From Leptospira interrogans (GTDB taxonomy: Bacteria; Spirochaetota; Leptospiria; Leptospirales; Leptospiraceae), in assembly GCF_900156205.1 (NCBI RefSeq), contig NZ_FTNA01000004.1:1-64000 (forward strand): 64,000 nt of DNA, written 5' to 3'. Shown one piece after another: positions 20,194 through 39,563 of the stretch (positions are counted from its first letter, which is position 1; each line of letters begins with the position of its first letter). The notes under the pieces were generated by a model, which had not been told where the DNA came from, made no database searches, and worked only from the letters and a program-made list of their open reading frames with translations. Position numbers and translations under genes: made by a program.

Positions 20194-20841
20194 AGACGAA
20201 CTCACATTTATCGGTTCTAAGAAAGAACATAAATTCTTTTTCAAACAAGAAATCAATTCGTCTCTTTTATGAAGACCAAAATCAAGACCTAAATCTTTTA
20301 CACTCGTCATATTCGTCCAATTTCGGCCGCAGGGATTGATACAACGAAACGTTTTCAAATCATTACTTAAATTGAATGCAATTCCGTGACTGGTAAAAAA
20401 GGATTTAAAATTCACTCCGATCGAACAGATCTTTTGAGAGGGATTAGATTCCAAATATAAACCAGGAGAATCAGAATCGGAAATCAACTGCAAATCCCAA
20501 GTGGATCTGACCGAATCGATAACAGACCGAAGTAAATTTTCTAAATAAAAACGAATAGAAAGATTTCTCTTTTTTAAATCCACATGAGAATACAAAACGA
20601 GTTGTCCCGGCTCATGAGCGGTAAAATCTCCCCCTCTTTGGGTCCAATGGATTTGAATTCCCATCGATTCCAGAAATTCTGGCTTAACTAAAAGATTCTC
20701 TGGATTATAATTGATTCCCCCGGTGATTGTAGGAGCGTGTTCCAAAAATAGAATACATTCCTTCCGAAACTTTCGCAGTTTTTCCTGCATTTCCAAGTAA
20801 CGGAGGTAAGGAATTTTCTTTCGAAATTCAATTATTTTCAC
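20191..20841 (-). CDS. lipB: Octanoyltransferase LipB
   Basis: 216 residues from a GTG start. LipB moves octanoyl from acyl carrier protein to the lipoyl domains of oxoacid dehydrogenases. Family marks are the HAPTITGG block, RGGDFTAHEPGQLVLY (the substrate-binding RGG..T.H.PGQ.V.Y motif), the lysine in QKICSIGV, and the catalytic cysteine in INPCG. The C-terminus runs into the tandem array, whose last partial unit provides the stop codon, so array changes could alter the final residues. The gene is divergent from a Panacea-like gene, with only 12 bases between start codons. Confidence 0.92.
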   Translation of the reverse strand: MKIIEFRKKIPYLRYLEMQEKLRKFRKECILFLEHAPTITGGINYNPENLLVKPEFLESMGIQIHWTQRGGDFTAHEPGQLVLYSHVDLKKRNLSIRFYLENLLRSVIDSVRSTWDLQLISDSDSPGLYLESNPSQKICSIGVNFKSFFTSHGIAFNLSNDLKTFRCINPCGRNWTNMTSVKDLGLDFGLHKRDELISCLKKNLCSFLEPINVSSS

Positions 20842-20844
20842 AAG

Positions 20845-21387
<543 letters not shown>

Positions 21388-21398
21388 CGGGGCCTAAA

Positions 21399-21749
21399 AT
21401 GCAGATAACCGTAATGAAAGGTAAAATCCACCGGGCCACGGTAACAGACGCGGATTTAAACTATGAAGGAAGTCTGACCGTGGATATGGATCTTGTAGAT
21501 GCTGCGGGAATGCGAGTATACGAGAAGGTTTCCGTAGTGAATGTAAACAATGGAGCCCGTTTTGAAACCTATATCATAGAGGGAAAAAGAGGTTCCGGAG
21601 AAATCTGTTTGAATGGGGCAGCCGCAAGACTAGGAATGAAGGGTGATAAGATCATCATCATCACTTATGCTCAAGTAGAAGAAAAAGAACTTGCTTCAGA
21701 CTACACTCCTAAAGTAGTTCACGTTGACGAAAAAAATCGAAAACGTTAA
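21399..21749 (+). CDS. panD: Aspartate 1-decarboxylase PanD
   Basis: 116 residues covering the whole proenzyme. It makes beta-alanine from aspartate for pantothenate synthesis. The self-cleavage site is Gly24-Ser25 (YEGSLT), giving the pyruvoyl group at Ser25; conserved Lys9, the MDLVDAAGM loop and the NGAAAR segment are present. It sits 11 bases after the Panacea-like gene and probably shares its transcript. No other pan gene lies in the window. Confidence 0.95.
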   Translation: MQITVMKGKIHRATVTDADLNYEGSLTVDMDLVDAAGMRVYEKVSVVNVNNGARFETYIIEGKRGSGEICLNGAAARLGMKGDKIIIITYAQVEEKELASDYTPKVVHVDEKNRKR

Positions 21750-21838
21750 TTTTTACCAAAAAACAACTTCCCCTACCTAAGTTCCGGCTTTCAAAGGCCG
21801 ATATAAATTAGTAAGAATTCCATCGGACCAGAATAACT

Positions 21839-22687
21839 ATGAAATCTTTTTTAAGAATCTCTGTTTGCCTGCTACTTCTTTTCGTAGGTCATACTACCTT
21901 TGGCCAGAACGCAGAAAAAACCGATCCAAACAAAAAGGACGGAGGAACAGAATACTACCCACTTGCCTACTATGACGAACGTCTTTCCGTTAAGAATATT
22001 TCTTTCTTTCGTAGACATTCCGACAACGGTAAGGGGGAATTTCTGGATGTAATGGTGGAAATGGAAAATAGATCTTTTGATCCCGCAAAATTTTCCATTT
22101 ACATCTTAGCGATCAACGAAACTACTTCGATCAATCCGGAAAAAAGAGATTTAGTGCCTTTCCCAAAATGGAGAGGATTTGATTTAGAAAACAACACTTT
22201 CGTAATCAATTTTCAAAATCTAATGCCTCAGAAATTGGAACCCAAAGCAGTTTGGGGCGAAGAAAAATATAACAAGGCCAAAAAGGATTATGATGATCGT
22301 ATCGCTCGAGGTGAAATCGTAAGAATGTCAAATCCTTCTTTGACAGAAACTGTAACCTATCTCACTAATCATTCTGAAAACGCACTTGAATTCACGATTT
22401 TCGGAGAACAAGGCCCTAAAAAAGATCAAGTGCTCATCAGTAACTTTGTAGATCAAACCGAGGAAGAAAGAAAAAAACAAGCTCACGAATCCTTGAGTAA
22501 ACATACTTATACGATCTACAGCGCAAAATATAAAACCACTCTCATGTCTCATCATTATACAGAATATAGACCTGGTTATGTAACTTATAATAAGGTAGTC
22601 GTTCTGATCTTCAATCCTCTCAAAGAGAAGAATAAATTGGTTTATAGAAGATTTATAGACATTGGCGGAATTAAACTTCTCAATTAA
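21839..22687 (+). CDS. Exported protein of unknown function
   Basis: 282 residues with a good signal peptide (positively charged start, core ISVCLLLLFVGHTTFG, cleavage near FGQ). The mature part is hydrophilic, beta-rich and ends in strands VTYNKVVVLIFNP and LVYRRFIDIGGIKLLN. No family was recognised; it looks Leptospira-specific. A strong palindromic terminator lies 11 bases after the stop. Periplasmic or outer-membrane-associated location is inferred from the signal peptide alone. Confidence 0.7.
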   Translation: MKSFLRISVCLLLLFVGHTTFGQNAEKTDPNKKDGGTEYYPLAYYDERLSVKNISFFRRHSDNGKGEFLDVMVEMENRSFDPAKFSIYILAINETTSINPEKRDLVPFPKWRGFDLENNTFVINFQNLMPQKLEPKAVWGEEKYNKAKKDYDDRIARGEIVRMSNPSLTETVTYLTNHSENALEFTIFGEQGPKKDQVLISNFVDQTEEERKKQAHESLSKHTYTIYSAKYKTTLMSHHYTEYRPGYVTYNKVVVLIFNPLKEKNKLVYRRFIDIGGIKLLN

Positions 22688-22698
22688 GAATTTTTAAT

Positions 22699-22722
22699 AG
22701 GGCGAAAAAATTTTTTCGCCCT
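22699..22722. terminator. Intrinsic terminator, possibly bidirectional
   Basis: A perfect 24-base palindrome: AGGGCGAAAAAA followed by its exact reverse complement, with T-rich sequence inside the stem. It directly follows the exported-protein gene. The long A/T stem means either strand could give an RNA hairpin with a U-rich 3' arm. Confidence 0.75.
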
Positions 22723-23157
22723 TAAAACTATTCTTAATCATCTAACTCATGTTCAGTATAGAAAACAAAACTTTCATAAAAAGTATATAATCCCGCAAAA
22801 CTTAGACATTACAAATTTTAACAATTCATTATAAATATAAAAATTAACATTTTTTCTAATTCTCTTACATCGAACTCATCTTAAAATCAACGTAAGTTCA
22901 ACTTAAACAAAGAGTAAATATTGTAGATAGATCTGATGTCAGATTTAAAGATATATTCTGAAAAAAGTTTTATAAAACACTTAAACCCATTTTAAATTAT
23001 AAAACCAATTTCAAAACGGTCTTTTATGTGAAATGTAGAAATACGAAGATTGATTCTTCTTGAAATAAAAAAACCGAAAGCTAAAGCGCAGCAAATAACC
23101 AGATTTTTTTAAAACTAAAAAAATCCAATAAATCTCTTACTGTAACTATTCAAAGGA
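22723..23157. other. AT-rich intergenic region, nothing recognised
   Basis: No gene, array or clear hairpin. A CGTAAGTTCAACTTAAAC stretch near 22890 resembles fragments scattered in other gaps of the window. Confidence 0.4.
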
Positions 23158-23394
23158 TTACTTTAATGGTTTCCGATAACGATCGATACTTTCAGGAACA
23201 TAACGCATCGACCAATCCGATTCGTTCATATTCTTCTCGATCCAACCAATCGCGTGATCCCAACGACCATCGGAAAGAAAATCAAAAAAATAAGAGGAAT
23301 TCATATAACGATATGAATCCATAATATCTAGAATATCCCGTTTTACCGGAAAACTCTGGATGTTTTCGCTTTCTGAAAAGAAGCTATTGTCCAT
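23158..23394 (-). CDS. Small protein of unknown function
   Basis: 78 residues from the ATG at 23394; an in-frame GTG at 23448 would overlap the preceding gene by 44 bases. Trp, Tyr, Ser and Asp are frequent (RYMNSSYFFDFLSDGRW, IGWIEKNMNESDWSMRY), giving a composition typical of a real protein. It follows the coiled-coil gene by about ten bases and probably shares its transcript. No family recognised. Confidence 0.5.
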   Translation of the reverse strand: MDNSFFSESENIQSFPVKRDILDIMDSYRYMNSSYFFDFLSDGRWDHAIGWIEKNMNESDWSMRYVPESIDRYRKPLK

Positions 23395-23404
23395 TGGTTC
23401 TATT

Positions 23405-23662
23405 CTAAGAACCGGTTCCAAGACTGTCCATCTTTTTATTATGTTCACATTGATCTTCTTCCCAAAGCGTCAGTTGCGTTTCTTCTTGTATATTTTCGAA
23501 TTCGGAATTCTTTTTTTCTTTTTCGTTTTTTTTACCATGAAACACCTCTTGACGTCTTTTTTTCACCTTACGCGCCTCTTCCAGTATTCCCTCTAATTTC
23601 TCCTCTAAAAAATAACGAATTTGACGATCTATTTCATTCTCCGTTTCTTTTATTAAAACCAT
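23405..23662 (-). CDS. Small coiled-coil protein of unknown function
   Basis: 85 residues from the ATG at 23662, which has a strong GGAGG five bases upstream; the longer frame to 23710 would overlap the divergent gene. Residues 5-50 are a charged amphipathic helix (ETENEIDRQIRYFLEEKLE and onward), then a Lys/Glu-rich stretch and an acidic tail ending LTLWEEDQCEHNKK. It could be an interaction or adaptor peptide; nothing more specific can be said. Confidence 0.5.
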   Translation of the reverse strand: MVLIKETENEIDRQIRYFLEEKLEGILEEARKVKKRRQEVFHGKKNEKEKKNSEFENIQEETQLTLWEEDQCEHNKKMDSLGTGS

Positions 23663-23680
23663 ACATTCCTCCAACATTAC

Positions 23681-26067
<2,387 letters not shown>

Positions 26068-26125
26068 TCTATCATACTAAAAAAATCACATTCAAAATAC
26101 ATAAACAAGTGATTTGATTTTATTA

Positions 26126-26220
26126 TTCATAACTATATAATAAAGTATCTAATATTTTGCATGGAACCAGCGTTTTGTGATAAAATTAATGGCACTCAAT
26201 TTTATAGAAATCAGTAATAT
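26126..26220 (+). repeat. ~95-bp dispersed repeat, copy A
   Basis: Begins TTCATAACTATATAATAAAG and ends AATCAGTAATAT. It matches 37809-37902 on the same strand and 49330-49426 on the other, with scattered substitutions and only small gaps. It has no coding capacity. It abuts the element that starts at 26219. Confidence 0.8.
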
Positions 26221-26575
26221 AAGAACTTGTTCCAAAATCTAAAGATGATTAAGATTTACTACTCGGACGCATGAATAGAATACTTGTGTTAGATTGTTTC
26301 AAAAATTTGAATATTTTGGTCTTGCTTTAAAATGTCGTAAATCCCGAATTTGCGGTATTTTTTAAGTATCACTAGTTTTTCGTAAATTAGGCCGTTAATA
26401 ACTTGGTACTATTTTCATGCGTCCGAGTAGTAATGATGGATAAACTACTGAAAAGTTTACAAACGTCCAGATATGACGGCATTTGTGAGAACCCAATTCT
26501 CTATTAGAAATTTCTAAAGAATTATTGTTTATGTCCTTTATAGTTTTTGAGCAAAAATCTTACGTTTAATGTCCA
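26219..26575 (+). repeat. Diverged copy of the 175-bp inverted-repeat element, interrupted by another element
   Basis: The left part (AAGAACTTGTTCCAAAATCT, from 26221) and the right part (from about 26434, with GACGGCATTTGTGAG and AGAAATTTCTAAAGAA) align in order with 42741-42915. The 178 bases at 26256-26433 have no counterpart there. The right terminal repeat is decayed. The right boundary is approximate. Confidence 0.65.
26256..26433. mobile_element. 178-bp element with perfect 20-bp terminal inverted repeats (MITE-like)
   Basis: TTACTACTCGGACGCATGAA at 26256-26275 is exactly reverse-complementary to 26414-26433. The interior has no open frame and is AT-rich. If the ends are trimmed to CTACTCGG, the flanks are TA on both sides, which would fit an IS630/mariner-type target duplication (inference). 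It is inserted inside an older repeat. Confidence 0.75.
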
Positions 26576-26716
26576 AGATTCACTTTATAAAATTTATTTT
26601 TTCTATAAAAAACAAAATGTGGGAACTACCACTAGAAATTTTAGTGATTAAAAATCTGTTCAAAAGACTTAATTTGTAGGAACTACCACAAATTTAAATT
26701 TTACAGTAAAAGTTAC

Positions 26717-26752
26717 AAAAACCCCAAGATTCTTAGAACGAAAAATCTTGGG
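26717..26752 (-). terminator. Intrinsic terminator on the minus strand
   Basis: CCCAAGATT at 26723-26731 pairs with 26744-26752 around a 12-base loop. Read on the minus strand, the stem is followed by GTTTTTGT. It would end transcripts coming leftwards from topA, about 395 bases downstream of the topA stop. Confidence 0.5.
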
Positions 26753-27110
26753 TCGTAAAAATAAATGTAGGAACTCCTATTTTTTAAAAAACTTTCCCTA
26801 GTTTTTCTTACATAAAATCCACGTTTTATTAAAAGTTTCAAGGTAAATTACGTCTAGATTCTAAAACAAGTTTTCATTATTTATTCTTAACGAAATCTAA
26901 AAGAAGAAACTGCTGCCTAACACAGAGTTTTGACTATCATAATTTAGAACTCCATATAATACTTATATAATATAAAGATAATACTCTTTTTAAGATTCCA
27001 AGTTGATTTTTACTAAAATTAAAGTCACATAATCATATTACTAATTCCTACAAAATTAAATAGCATAAGTTTTTATTGTAAGAACCCGTTCCCGTTCCGT
27101 TTTAACGCAA

Positions 27111-27145
27111 GATACCGGGTGCTTTATTATATAACTATGAGTGGT
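27111..27145 (-). repeat. Partial copy of the ~95-bp repeat next to topA
   Basis: Read on the minus strand, ACTCATAGTTATATAATAAA matches the start of the 95-bp repeat at 26126 with a few changes; homology then fades. It ends just before the topA stop codon. Confidence 0.5.
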
Positions 27146-27146
27146 T

Positions 27147-28988
<1,842 letters not shown>

Positions 28989-29204
28989 CGAATTCTTAAA
29001 TTTTGGTTTGTTATCAGGTTTTCAACTAAATATCTTTTTTTTAAAATTCTGTTTTTTGATTTTAGAACCGAATAATAAATTGTTTTTAAAACGGTTTTTC
29101 TTTTGGAAGTAGTTCGCAATATTATGGACACATAAAAATAACACTATTCTGAACTTATTTAAAAACTTAGAATGTAGGACCTACTTCAAAAAAGCCAACA
29201 ATCT

Positions 29205-29400
29205 GGGTTAACGTGAGTTCGGCGTAAGGATGTTTTATAAAAACCTGATTTTTCCATAAAAAATGAATGTTTAAAAATTTATTATGTGACTTAATCTGTG
29301 GGAACTCTCACAAAACTTAGGTTTGTCTGTAAAATGATGTGGGAGCTACTACAAATCACGATTTTACGAACAAATTCTAAAATTAGAGAAACTCATACTT
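29205..29400 (+). repeat. ~200-bp duplicated block, copy 1
   Basis: Contains AACGTGAGT, then ATAAAAACCTGATTTTTCCA (about 29237), GACTTAATCTGTGGGAACTC, and AACTTAGGTTTGTC. The first part recurs at 41371-41480 on the same strand. The part from about 29290 recurs inverted at 41625-41735. Substitutions are few. Confidence 0.75.
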
Positions 29401-29977
29401 TTAGAAATTTTTTCAGCCACCGAACTCACATCATTTTATAGTTCTGAGTAAAATCTTTTTTTGAAAACACCTAACTTCAGTTTTCTCTAATAAACTTTGG
29501 AAAACCTACTTTTGGATTTTTTAGAAATTGTTTTACTTTTTTTAAAGAACAGCCCATGTATTTAAAGATATATAAAAATCGCACCGAAAACCAGCGGTGA
29601 ATTTTTACGCAAATTCCTTTCCGATTTATAACTGTTTTTGAGGGAATTTTACATCTGAACAAATTTATGACAATAGGTTCTTATACTAAAAAATCACTGA
29701 ATTTATGAAATTTTAAAATGTATTTTTAAAGATGATAAAAAAGAAACTTTTTATTTCAAATCGAGCAAAATATAAACATACAATCAACAAATTAAACTAT
29801 GATAAAGAATTTTAAAAAAATTGAATAGATTATTTAAGATCCATTAAAAATCCGTCTCAAAAACTAGAAGCTATAAGAACTTTTGCGTTTTTTCTTTAGA
29901 GTCACTTAAGAAGTTACAGAACACTCAATCAATAATTTACACATCGATCCTGTGAATTCGACAAAGAAAATAAAGAC

Positions 29978-30074
29978 AAATCCGATTTTGCCGGACTACA
30001 TTTTTAGCTCCAGTCAATAAACTGTATAAAATAAACATTATACGATATTTTGTATTACGTTCAATTTATTATAA
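29978..30074 (+). repeat. ~97-bp repeat, copy 1
   Basis: AATCCGATTTTGCC...CAGTCAAT...GTATAAAA...TACGATATTTTGTATTACGT corresponds base by base, with about a quarter substituted, to 41275-41371. No coding frame. Confidence 0.6.
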
Positions 30075-30469
30075 AACGCGATCTGTTGAACGCTTCATAG
30101 GAGGTGAGATCTGAATTTCAAAGAGCGCTTTGCTGAGCTCCTCTACGTTTCAATCTATTTCGCATTGGATTCTATCGAACTTACGTAAAACGGGGCCAGT
30201 TTAGATCAATATTTAGATACCCAATTTATAGAGATGAAAGGAGCTTTTGCACATCACCCATGTATATAATAGAATATCGCAAATTTTTATTACAAAAGTT
30301 TGTTTTTATTCGAGCTTAAAATTAAATACTTTGTTATATAGTTATCAGAATCGAGATCAATTTTTAAATGAATCATGTAGAATAAATTATATATGTAAAT
30401 AATCTAATTTACAGTTTTATAAACAATAAACAAAGACTAAGTTATATCTATAAATTCAAATGAAAAAAA

Positions 30470-30500
30470 GAAACCCCGGAATTATATACTCCGAGGTTTC
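30470..30500 (-). terminator. Intrinsic terminator of cysK
   Basis: On the minus strand GAAACCTCGGA pairs with TCCGGGGTTTC with one mismatch and a 9-base loop, followed by TTTTTTT. It starts 32 bases after the cysK stop. Confidence 0.8.
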
Positions 30501-30531
30501 CAATAAAGAAAATTTAGATCTAAAAAATCTG

Positions 30532-31461
30532 TTATGCGTTAGATGGAACAGGGAAAAGCCCTTCGATAGAAAGATACCTTTCTCCAGTGTCATAAGAAAA
30601 AGTTAATATTCTTGAACCTTCCGGAATTTCAGGCAATTTTTTTGCAACCGCTGCAAGTGCCGCTCCGGATGAAACTCCTATAAAAAGTCCTTCTTCTTTT
30701 GCCGCTCTTTGTGCATACTCAAACGCTTCGTCTTTACTAATTTGTATAGTTCCGTCTAAAAGATTTGTATGTAAATTTTTAGGAATAAATCCCGCACCAA
30801 TTCCTTGAATCGGATGTGGTCCCGGTTTTCCTCCGGAGATTACTGGAGATGCTTCTGGTTCCACGGCAAACACTTTCAATTTAGGAAATTTTTGTTTTAG
30901 GACCTGCGCCACACCCGTGATATGTCCCCCAGTGCCGACACCTGTAATTACGTAGTCCAGCCCATCTGGAAAATCTTTTGCAATCTCTTGAGCGGTTGTT
31001 TCTACGTGAATCTTAATATTTGCTTCGTTTTCAAATTGTTGAGGCATCCACGCTTTTGGATTTTCTGCGACAATTTGTTTTGCCTTTTCGATCGCCCCCG
31101 GCATTCCTTTTTCTCTTGGAGTCAGTTCAAACTCCGCTCCGTACGCCGCCATAATTCTTCTTCTCTCGATACTCATAGATTCAGGCATAACTAAAAGTAA
31201 CTTATAACCTTTAACCGCTGCAACGAGTGCTAAACCAATTCCAGTATTTCCAGAAGTAGGTTCTACAATGATGCTGTCTTTAGTAAGTTTACCTGTTTTT
31301 TCCGCGTCTTCGATCATGGAAAGTGCAATGCGATCCTTAATGGACCCGCCTGGATTGGATCTTTCTAATTTTGCATAAACCTCGCTTTTCGTATTAAACA
31401 AACGGTTAATTTTTACATGAGGTGTATTTCCGATCGTTTCTAAAATGTTCTTAGCTTTCAT
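30532..31461 (-). CDS. cysK: Cysteine synthase A (O-acetylserine sulfhydrylase)
   Basis: 309 residues. It makes cysteine from O-acetylserine and sulfide with PLP. The PLP lysine is in NPGGSIKDR, the substrate loop is [11 protein letters not shown], the phosphate-binding GTGGHITG is present, and FIGVSSGAA closes the site. A good AGGAAA ribosome site precedes the ATG. The upstream region holds a 10-bp inverted repeat overlapping the likely promoter, and the second 46-bp array starts about 130 bases upstream. It appears monocistronic, with a terminator just downstream. Confidence 0.95.
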   Translation of the reverse strand: MKAKNILETIGNTPHVKINRLFNTKSEVYAKLERSNPGGSIKDRIALSMIEDAEKTGKLTKDSIIVEPTSGNTGIGLALVAAVKGYKLLLVMPESMSIERRRIMAAYGAEFELTPREKGMPGAIEKAKQIVAENPKAWMPQQFENEANIKIHVETTAQEIAKDFPDGLDYVITGVGTGGHITGVAQVLKQKFPKLKVFAVEPEASPVISGGKPGPHPIQGIGAGFIPKNLHTNLLDGTIQISKDEAFEYAQRAAKEEGLFIGVSSGAALAAVAKKLPEIPEGSRILTFSYDTGERYLSIEGLFPVPSNA

Positions 31462-31501
31462 TTCTGTTTTCCTGCCTTTTACAAGCGTTCTTTTGGTTTC
31501 T

Positions 31502-31540
<39 letters not shown>

Positions 31541-31591
31541 AATTCAAGAAAAAAACCTTTTTCACACTCTTTTTAACAAAAACTATAAAGG

Positions 31592-32116
31592 CTAACTTCG
31601 TAAGAGTTCCCACAAGTTCTAAATTCAACTCTAAAATCCAACGTTGTAAGAGTTCCCACAAATTCTAAATTCAACTCTAAAATCTAACTTTGTAAGAGTT
31701 CCCACAAGTTCTAAATTCAACTCTAAAATCTAACTTTGTAAGAGTTCCCACAAGTTCTAAATTCAACTCTAAAGTCCAACTTCGTAAGAGTTCCCACAAA
31801 TTTAAATCCAACTCTAAAGTCTAACTTCGTAAGAGTTCCCACAAGTTCTAAATTCAACTCTAAAGTCCAACTTTGTAAGAGTTCCCACAAGTTCTAAATT
31901 CAACTCTAAAATCCAACTTTGTAAGAGTTCCCACAACTTTTAAATTCAACTCTAAAGTCTAACTTCGTAAGAGTTCCCACAAATTTTAAATCCAACTCTA
32001 AAGTCTAACTTCGTAAGAGTTCCCACAACTTTTAAGTTCAACTCTAAAATCTAATTTTGTAAGAGTTCCCACAAGTTCTAAATCCAACTCTAAAGTCCAA
32101 CTTCGTAAGAGTTCCC
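31592..32116. repeat. 46-bp tandem repeat array, about eleven full copies plus partial (VNTR type)
   Basis: Units read GTAAGAGTTCCCACAAG, then TTCTAAATTCAACTCTAAA and a TCTAACTT-like end. Unit starts are at 31600, 31646, 31692, 31738, 31784, 31829, 31875, 31921, 31967, 32013, 32059 and 32105. One unit is 45 bases. It has the same GTAAGAGTTCCCACA half as the array at 19743, with a different second half, so both derive from one family. It lies between divergent-side cysK regulatory DNA and the 3' end of the GAPDH-like gene. Confidence 0.95.
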
Positions 32117-32182
32117 TAAATTAAAATATTCATGTTTACTCAATTCATCTCTGAAAATGTAAGAACTCATACTAAATTCATT

Positions 32183-33256
<1,074 letters not shown>

Positions 33257-33539
33257 AGATCATTCCTCGTTTTTATCCAGAATCGATCGTCATCAATATG
33301 TATATTTTGTAAAATGAAGAACATCCAAAAAAATCGTAGATAGTGTCAAAAATGAATTGGAAATAATTCATAAAAGCAAATTGGAAGATTTGGTTTTATA
33401 AAAAAATATTCAAAAAATATTTTCATTTATGTAAGTGTGTACAAAATATCTTCCATTTTTTATTTATCAAACATAGATTGTTTTGAAACCATTTTTCATA
33501 AAACGGGACAAACATTCATACCTTTCTAAATGATTGCTT

Positions 33540-34085
<546 letters not shown>

Positions 34086-34191
34086 TCCTTCCTCTCTTTC
34101 TTCCTACAGATCTTTCTTTTAGAGACTTCAAAACAAGTCTAAAAAAAAGATTTTCTTTTGACCCAATTTCAATTGGAAAAAAAATGCACGC

Positions 34192-34752
<561 letters not shown>

Positions 34753-34845
34753 ACTTTTATTTCAGACTTTCTTTTTTTACTTTTCGATTTTTATTTTCAT
34801 CTTTTTCGTGCCGATATTATAAATTCAAATATTCTAATTTACTAT

Positions 34846-34874
34846 TTGACACAATTTTACCATTGTGATACTTT
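34846..34874 (+). promoter_or_regulatory. Sigma70-type promoter for the PAS kinase
   Basis: TTGACA (34846-34851), a 17-base spacer and TACTTT (34869-34874), ending 44 bases before the GTG start of the kinase. This is the best promoter match seen in the window. Confidence 0.6.
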
Positions 34875-34918
34875 TAGCGGGTTCAATTTCCCTTTTCCTA
34901 CTTTAAGAGTGAAATCCC

Positions 34919-36373
<1,455 letters not shown>

Positions 36374-36377
36374 ACTT

Positions 36378-36800
36378 ATGAAAAACAAAAAGTTAAAATG
36401 TATTCTTCTCATTGACGATAACCAAGATGATAATTTTTTCCATGAAAGAGTTATCTATAAAGGAAGTTATGCGGAAAAAGTAGTCACAAAACAGTCCGGT
36501 CAGGAAGCTCTGTTTTTTTTAAAAAATAAATTCAATAATATAGAACCATTTCCAGACCTCATCTTTCTGGATATTAATATGCCTGGTATGAACGGTTGGG
36601 AATTTTTAGAAGAATATAAAAAATTAGATCAAGAATTTCAAACTAGCACGATCATCATCATGTTAACTACTTCGGACAATCCGGATGATAAAAATAAATT
36701 CAGCCACTTTGGTTCCACTTCGGATTTTAAAACCAAACCTCTTACCAATGCGATGTTAGATGAAATTTTAGAAAGATATTTTTCTGAGTCGGTTTCTTAA
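36378..36800 (+). CDS. Single-domain response regulator (Rcp1-like)
   Basis: 140 residues, all receiver. The acidic triad DDNQDDN, phosphoacceptor Asp65 ([12 protein letters not shown]) and lysine in FKTKPL are present. It has the insertions typical of Rcp1/CheY-like receivers that pair with phytochrome-type kinases. It has no output domain, so it relays phosphate or acts by protein contact. It is co-transcribed with the PAS kinase. Confidence 0.9.
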   Translation: MKNKKLKCILLIDDNQDDNFFHERVIYKGSYAEKVVTKQSGQEALFFLKNKFNNIEPFPDLIFLDINMPGMNGWEFLEEYKKLDQEFQTSTIIIMLTTSDNPDDKNKFSHFGSTSDFKTKPLTNAMLDEILERYFSESVS

Positions 36801-37280
36801 ACGTTTTGATTTGAAAGAATCTTTAAGTTTTATTAAAATTCTAAAATTTCAAAACTGGTTTTGTAGAAAAAAACTTTCGTGTTTCTCAATTCAATCAAAA
36901 ATAAAAATTGGGGCGACATTGTAAAATCAAAAGATCACATATTCTTAAACCATTTCTGAGTATCGATTTGCAAAAGTATCTTTAATTCACAAACCAAGAT
37001 TTTATTCTAAAATAAAAGACAAATTAGGACAAAGCCGAATTTTTAAAGGTTTCCTCGTAAAATCAAATTTGTGTGAGTTCCCACTAATCACGTCTATTAC
37101 CAGTTTTTATCCGTCTTTTCGTTGTTAGGTTCAAAACAAATCCAAATGTAGCAGTTCCACTACTTTTAAGTTTATGGTTTTAAAAAATTTTTATTGGAGT
37201 TAATTTTTCTTCCGTTTCTTTTTCATAGGAATGAACGGATAATTCTATTTTACTAATAGTAGATAAGAGTTTTTTTATTT
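36801..37280. other. Intergenic region with dispersed repeat cores
   Basis: No gene. The GTGTGAGTTCCCAC (37071) and TGTAGCAGTTCCAC (37147) sequences are degenerate members of the TGTGGGAACT family. AAAGCCGAATTTTTAAAGG near 37030 resembles other gap fragments. No terminator for the receiver gene is evident. Confidence 0.5.
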
Positions 37281-37703
37281 TTAATCGCTATTTCCCCAAG
37301 TAAGAATTCCGGACTTTTCCAAAAAACCAGAATAGATTTGATATTCCAAATCTCCCTTTTGCAATAAAAGTTCCATATAAATCCAAGCTTCGTGTGATTG
37401 AAGTAACTTACTTCGATTGACTTTTAAATAATAAAACGGTTTCAAAAGTGAATCTATAAAATCCGCTGTTTCCTCATCAATACCATCATTACACCAACTT
37501 CTCCACTTTGGTCCCGTAAAGTATTTCTGTAAACTTTGCTGAATTTTATTTTCTAAATCTTCAAGCGGAACCAGAACCCCTTCCACTTCAGGTTGTAAAC
37601 AAGCATATCCTCCAGTTTGATTTGAATAGATGATCCCGGTTTGGTATTCAATAATCAACCCGATGTTTTCCATTCCCCAAAGTCTAATGATCGGTCGATT
37701 CAT
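37281..37703 (-). CDS. DUF6210-like protein
   Basis: 140 residues, soluble. The N-terminal part (GLIIEYQTGIIYSNQTGGY, then PEVEGVLVPL) resembles proteins I recall as DUF6210. No catalytic motif is evident. The gene stands alone on the minus strand between two repeat-rich gaps. Function unknown; similar proteins in other bacteria are often near polymorphic-toxin genes, but none is seen here. Confidence 0.5.
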   Translation of the reverse strand: MNRPIIRLWGMENIGLIIEYQTGIIYSNQTGGYACLQPEVEGVLVPLEDLENKIQQSLQKYFTGPKWRSWCNDGIDEETADFIDSLLKPFYYLKVNRSKLLQSHEAWIYMELLLQKGDLEYQIYSGFLEKSGILTWGNSD

Positions 37704-39560
<1,857 letters not shown>

Positions 39561-39563
39561 TTC

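Larger units (their letters stand above)
26068..27146. other. 1.1-kb repeat-filled intergenic region
   Basis: No gene. It contains in order a complete ~95-bp dispersed repeat (26126-26220), a 175-bp-family element (26219-~26575) split by a 178-bp inverted-repeat element (26256-26433), and three copies of the TGTGGGAACT core near 26619, 26675 and 26766. Next come a hairpin terminator on the minus strand near 26723-26752 and a partial copy of the 95-bp repeat at the 3' edge of topA (27111-27145). Confidence 0.8.
28989..30531. other. 1.5-kb repeat-filled intergenic region
   Basis: No credible gene. Positions 29205-29400 contain the block repeated at 41371-41480 and, inverted, at 41625-41735. 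Positions 29978-30074 match 41275-41371. TGTGGGAACT cores occur at 29297 and 29338. A terminator of cysK lies at the right end. A 61-codon frame at 29477-29662 has no support. Confidence 0.7.

Noticed and set aside
29477..29662. 61-codon protein on the minus strand
   Set aside because: Short, AT-rich, no ribosome site, within repeat-rich DNA.
31592..32116. CRISPR array
   Set aside because: Same reason: contiguous 46-bp units whose differences are point changes, not spacers.
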